Source: Xanthostigma xanthostigma (taxonomy: Eukaryota > Arthropoda > Insecta > Raphidioptera > Raphidiidae). From it: DNA of 64,000 bases. The DNA is taken from the NCBI GenBank assembly GCA_963575645.1, contig OY754466.1, positions 2,520,001 through 2,584,000 of the forward strand, read 5' to 3'. The number at the start of each line of letters is the position of its first letter. The first letter of the stretch is position 1. Positions 63,105-64,000 of the stretch are shown here, piece by piece. A model generated the notes under the pieces. That model was not told the DNA's origin. It ran no database searches and saw nothing but the letters and a program-made list of their open reading frames with translations. A program made the position numbers and the translations under genes.

Positions 63105-64000
63105 AAAGCATTTATTTTTTGCTTAATTATTATATGTAACAGAAAGTAAATTTGAATTTGATGCGTTTAATTTGAATCTAATTAATAAATGTATAAAACT
63201 AAACATTTCACACTACATTTCACTACCGTTATACATTTAAATCGTTCAAAGTGAGTAGCACTAACACCGGTTGTCAAAAATACATTTGAAATTAACGAAT
63301 TTGCAAAAAATCAATATCAGATAAGCAGGGGGTCTACCCAAAACCGAAAAACATGGCAAGTGGTCTACGAGACAAAAAAGTTTGGGAACCTCTGCAGTCT
63401 AGCACATTGCGGTACTTTTTGGTGTCAACCTATAGAGTTAAGTTTGAATAATTTTGCGTTTTGTTTAATTAGCAGCACATTGTTTTGTTTTATAATAACC
63501 AAACGGAAAGAAAAACACGTTTTTTAATTAGTGTGGGCCTTCAGGCGTGCAGGGTTTGCCTTAATTCCGGACCTCCACTAAAAATAATCGGTGACCTCTT
63601 TCGTCAATCTATTTTTGCAAAAAAAAAATATGACGTAAGCGAATTTGCCTTGCGACTTCCATTATAGGAATGATGCCGGCAAACCTATTATGTAAAACAC
63701 GTCATCCTTATTGTAATATGAATTAATATATGCATCGATAACTAATTGCATAAATACAGACATGTCAACATGAACCCTCATATATTACATCACATGCAAT
63801 CAGTAGCGGCGCTTGAATATTTTAAATGGGGTCAACCGAAGGTACCTCCTAGCACGGGCTAGGAATGAGGGGCCGATGTTAATCAAATTACTAATAGTAC
63901 AATCAATCTGGCGAAAAAAAAAATCATTTCGTATCAAAACCACACAAAAAGGTGAAACTTGGTGAGTCGTTAGAGAATGATGAAAAAAAGGTTACCTGGC
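63105..64000. other. Unassigned sequence with hAT-like ends
   Basis: CAGGGGGTCTACCCAAAAC at 63327 and AGTTTGGGAACCTCTG at about 63380-63395 are short inverted ends like those of hAT elements, only about 70 bp apart. No other feature. A 60-codon frame at 63485-63667 has no known domain. Confidence 0.35.

Noticed and set aside
1..64000. CRISPR array, operon or bacterial gene cluster
   Set aside because: Tandem arrays here have no spacer-repeat structure, and the sequence has SINEs, Helitrons, LINEs and spliceosomal signals, so it is a eukaryotic genome.
1..64000. Endogenous virus or LTR retrotransposon
   Set aside because: No gag, protease, integrase or envelope-like frame and no paired LTRs with TG..CA ends were found.

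Overview
This window looks like an AT-rich stretch of an insect nuclear genome that is almost entirely transposable-element sequence. Several repeat types recall those I associate with Lepidoptera: Helitrons opening TCTATACTAATATA and closing CCGCTAG, and fold-back elements that pair an AAAAAACACGC end with a CTAAAAAGT segment. I cannot fix the order from sequence alone, and Helitrons move horizontally. I find no intact host protein-coding gene. Most long open frames run across repeats and show no domain.

Layout. 0-7.8 kb: a full SINE with target duplications, a promoter-like tandem repeat, an inverted-end element carrying an 83-bp minisatellite, a mariner deletion derivative, two fold-back mariner-type MITEs and a pogo-type MITE. 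8-13.4 kb: a Helitron with two inverted 5' ends, an inverted relative of the minisatellite element, a 150-bp tandem array and a GGCCGCTGCAC-family element. 13.7-14.3 kb: a frameshifted two-exon THAP-domain fragment. 15.5-21.8 kb: a long inverted pair of one repeat, with a Helitron and a SINE between the arms. 22-26.3 kb: a tandem-bearing MITE, then mostly unique sequence, a TTAA-flanked fold-back nested in another element, and a good candidate micro-exon. 26.8-31.3 kb: a pogo-type element retaining an intact PHD finger, a Helitron with a tRNA-Lys-like sequence, Penelope-type inverted ends and a second 577-bp mariner derivative. 31.7-36.3 kb: a MITE carrying a SAP-domain exon, a Penelope GIY-YIG fragment, a perfectly structured palindrome and nested LINE/MITE fragments. 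36.4-44.9 kb: a 176-bp tandem duplication next to a GC-rich frame, fold-backs, Helitron ends, and a fold-back that codes the same small protein in both arms. 45.6-50.1 kb: GGCCGCTGCAC copies, a hAT-like element, a SINE and a Tigger-like MITE. 51.7-58.5 kb: three copies of a small Helitron family (a fourth lies at 17.1 kb), LINE C-terminal coding fragments, and a SINE interrupted by a hAT element with a clean 8-bp target duplication. 59-64 kb: a possible minus-strand first exon, Penelope-type ends with a hammerhead-like core, and two 700-bp MITEs facing each other.

The main value of the window is nesting. Many elements sit inside others, and uninterrupted arms or copies give the pre-insertion sequence, so element ends and relative ages can be read directly. 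Possible host signals are limited to one 44-bp micro-exon, two minus-strand exon-donor candidates and one GC-rich frame. The minus-strand ones could belong to one long gene, but that is inference.
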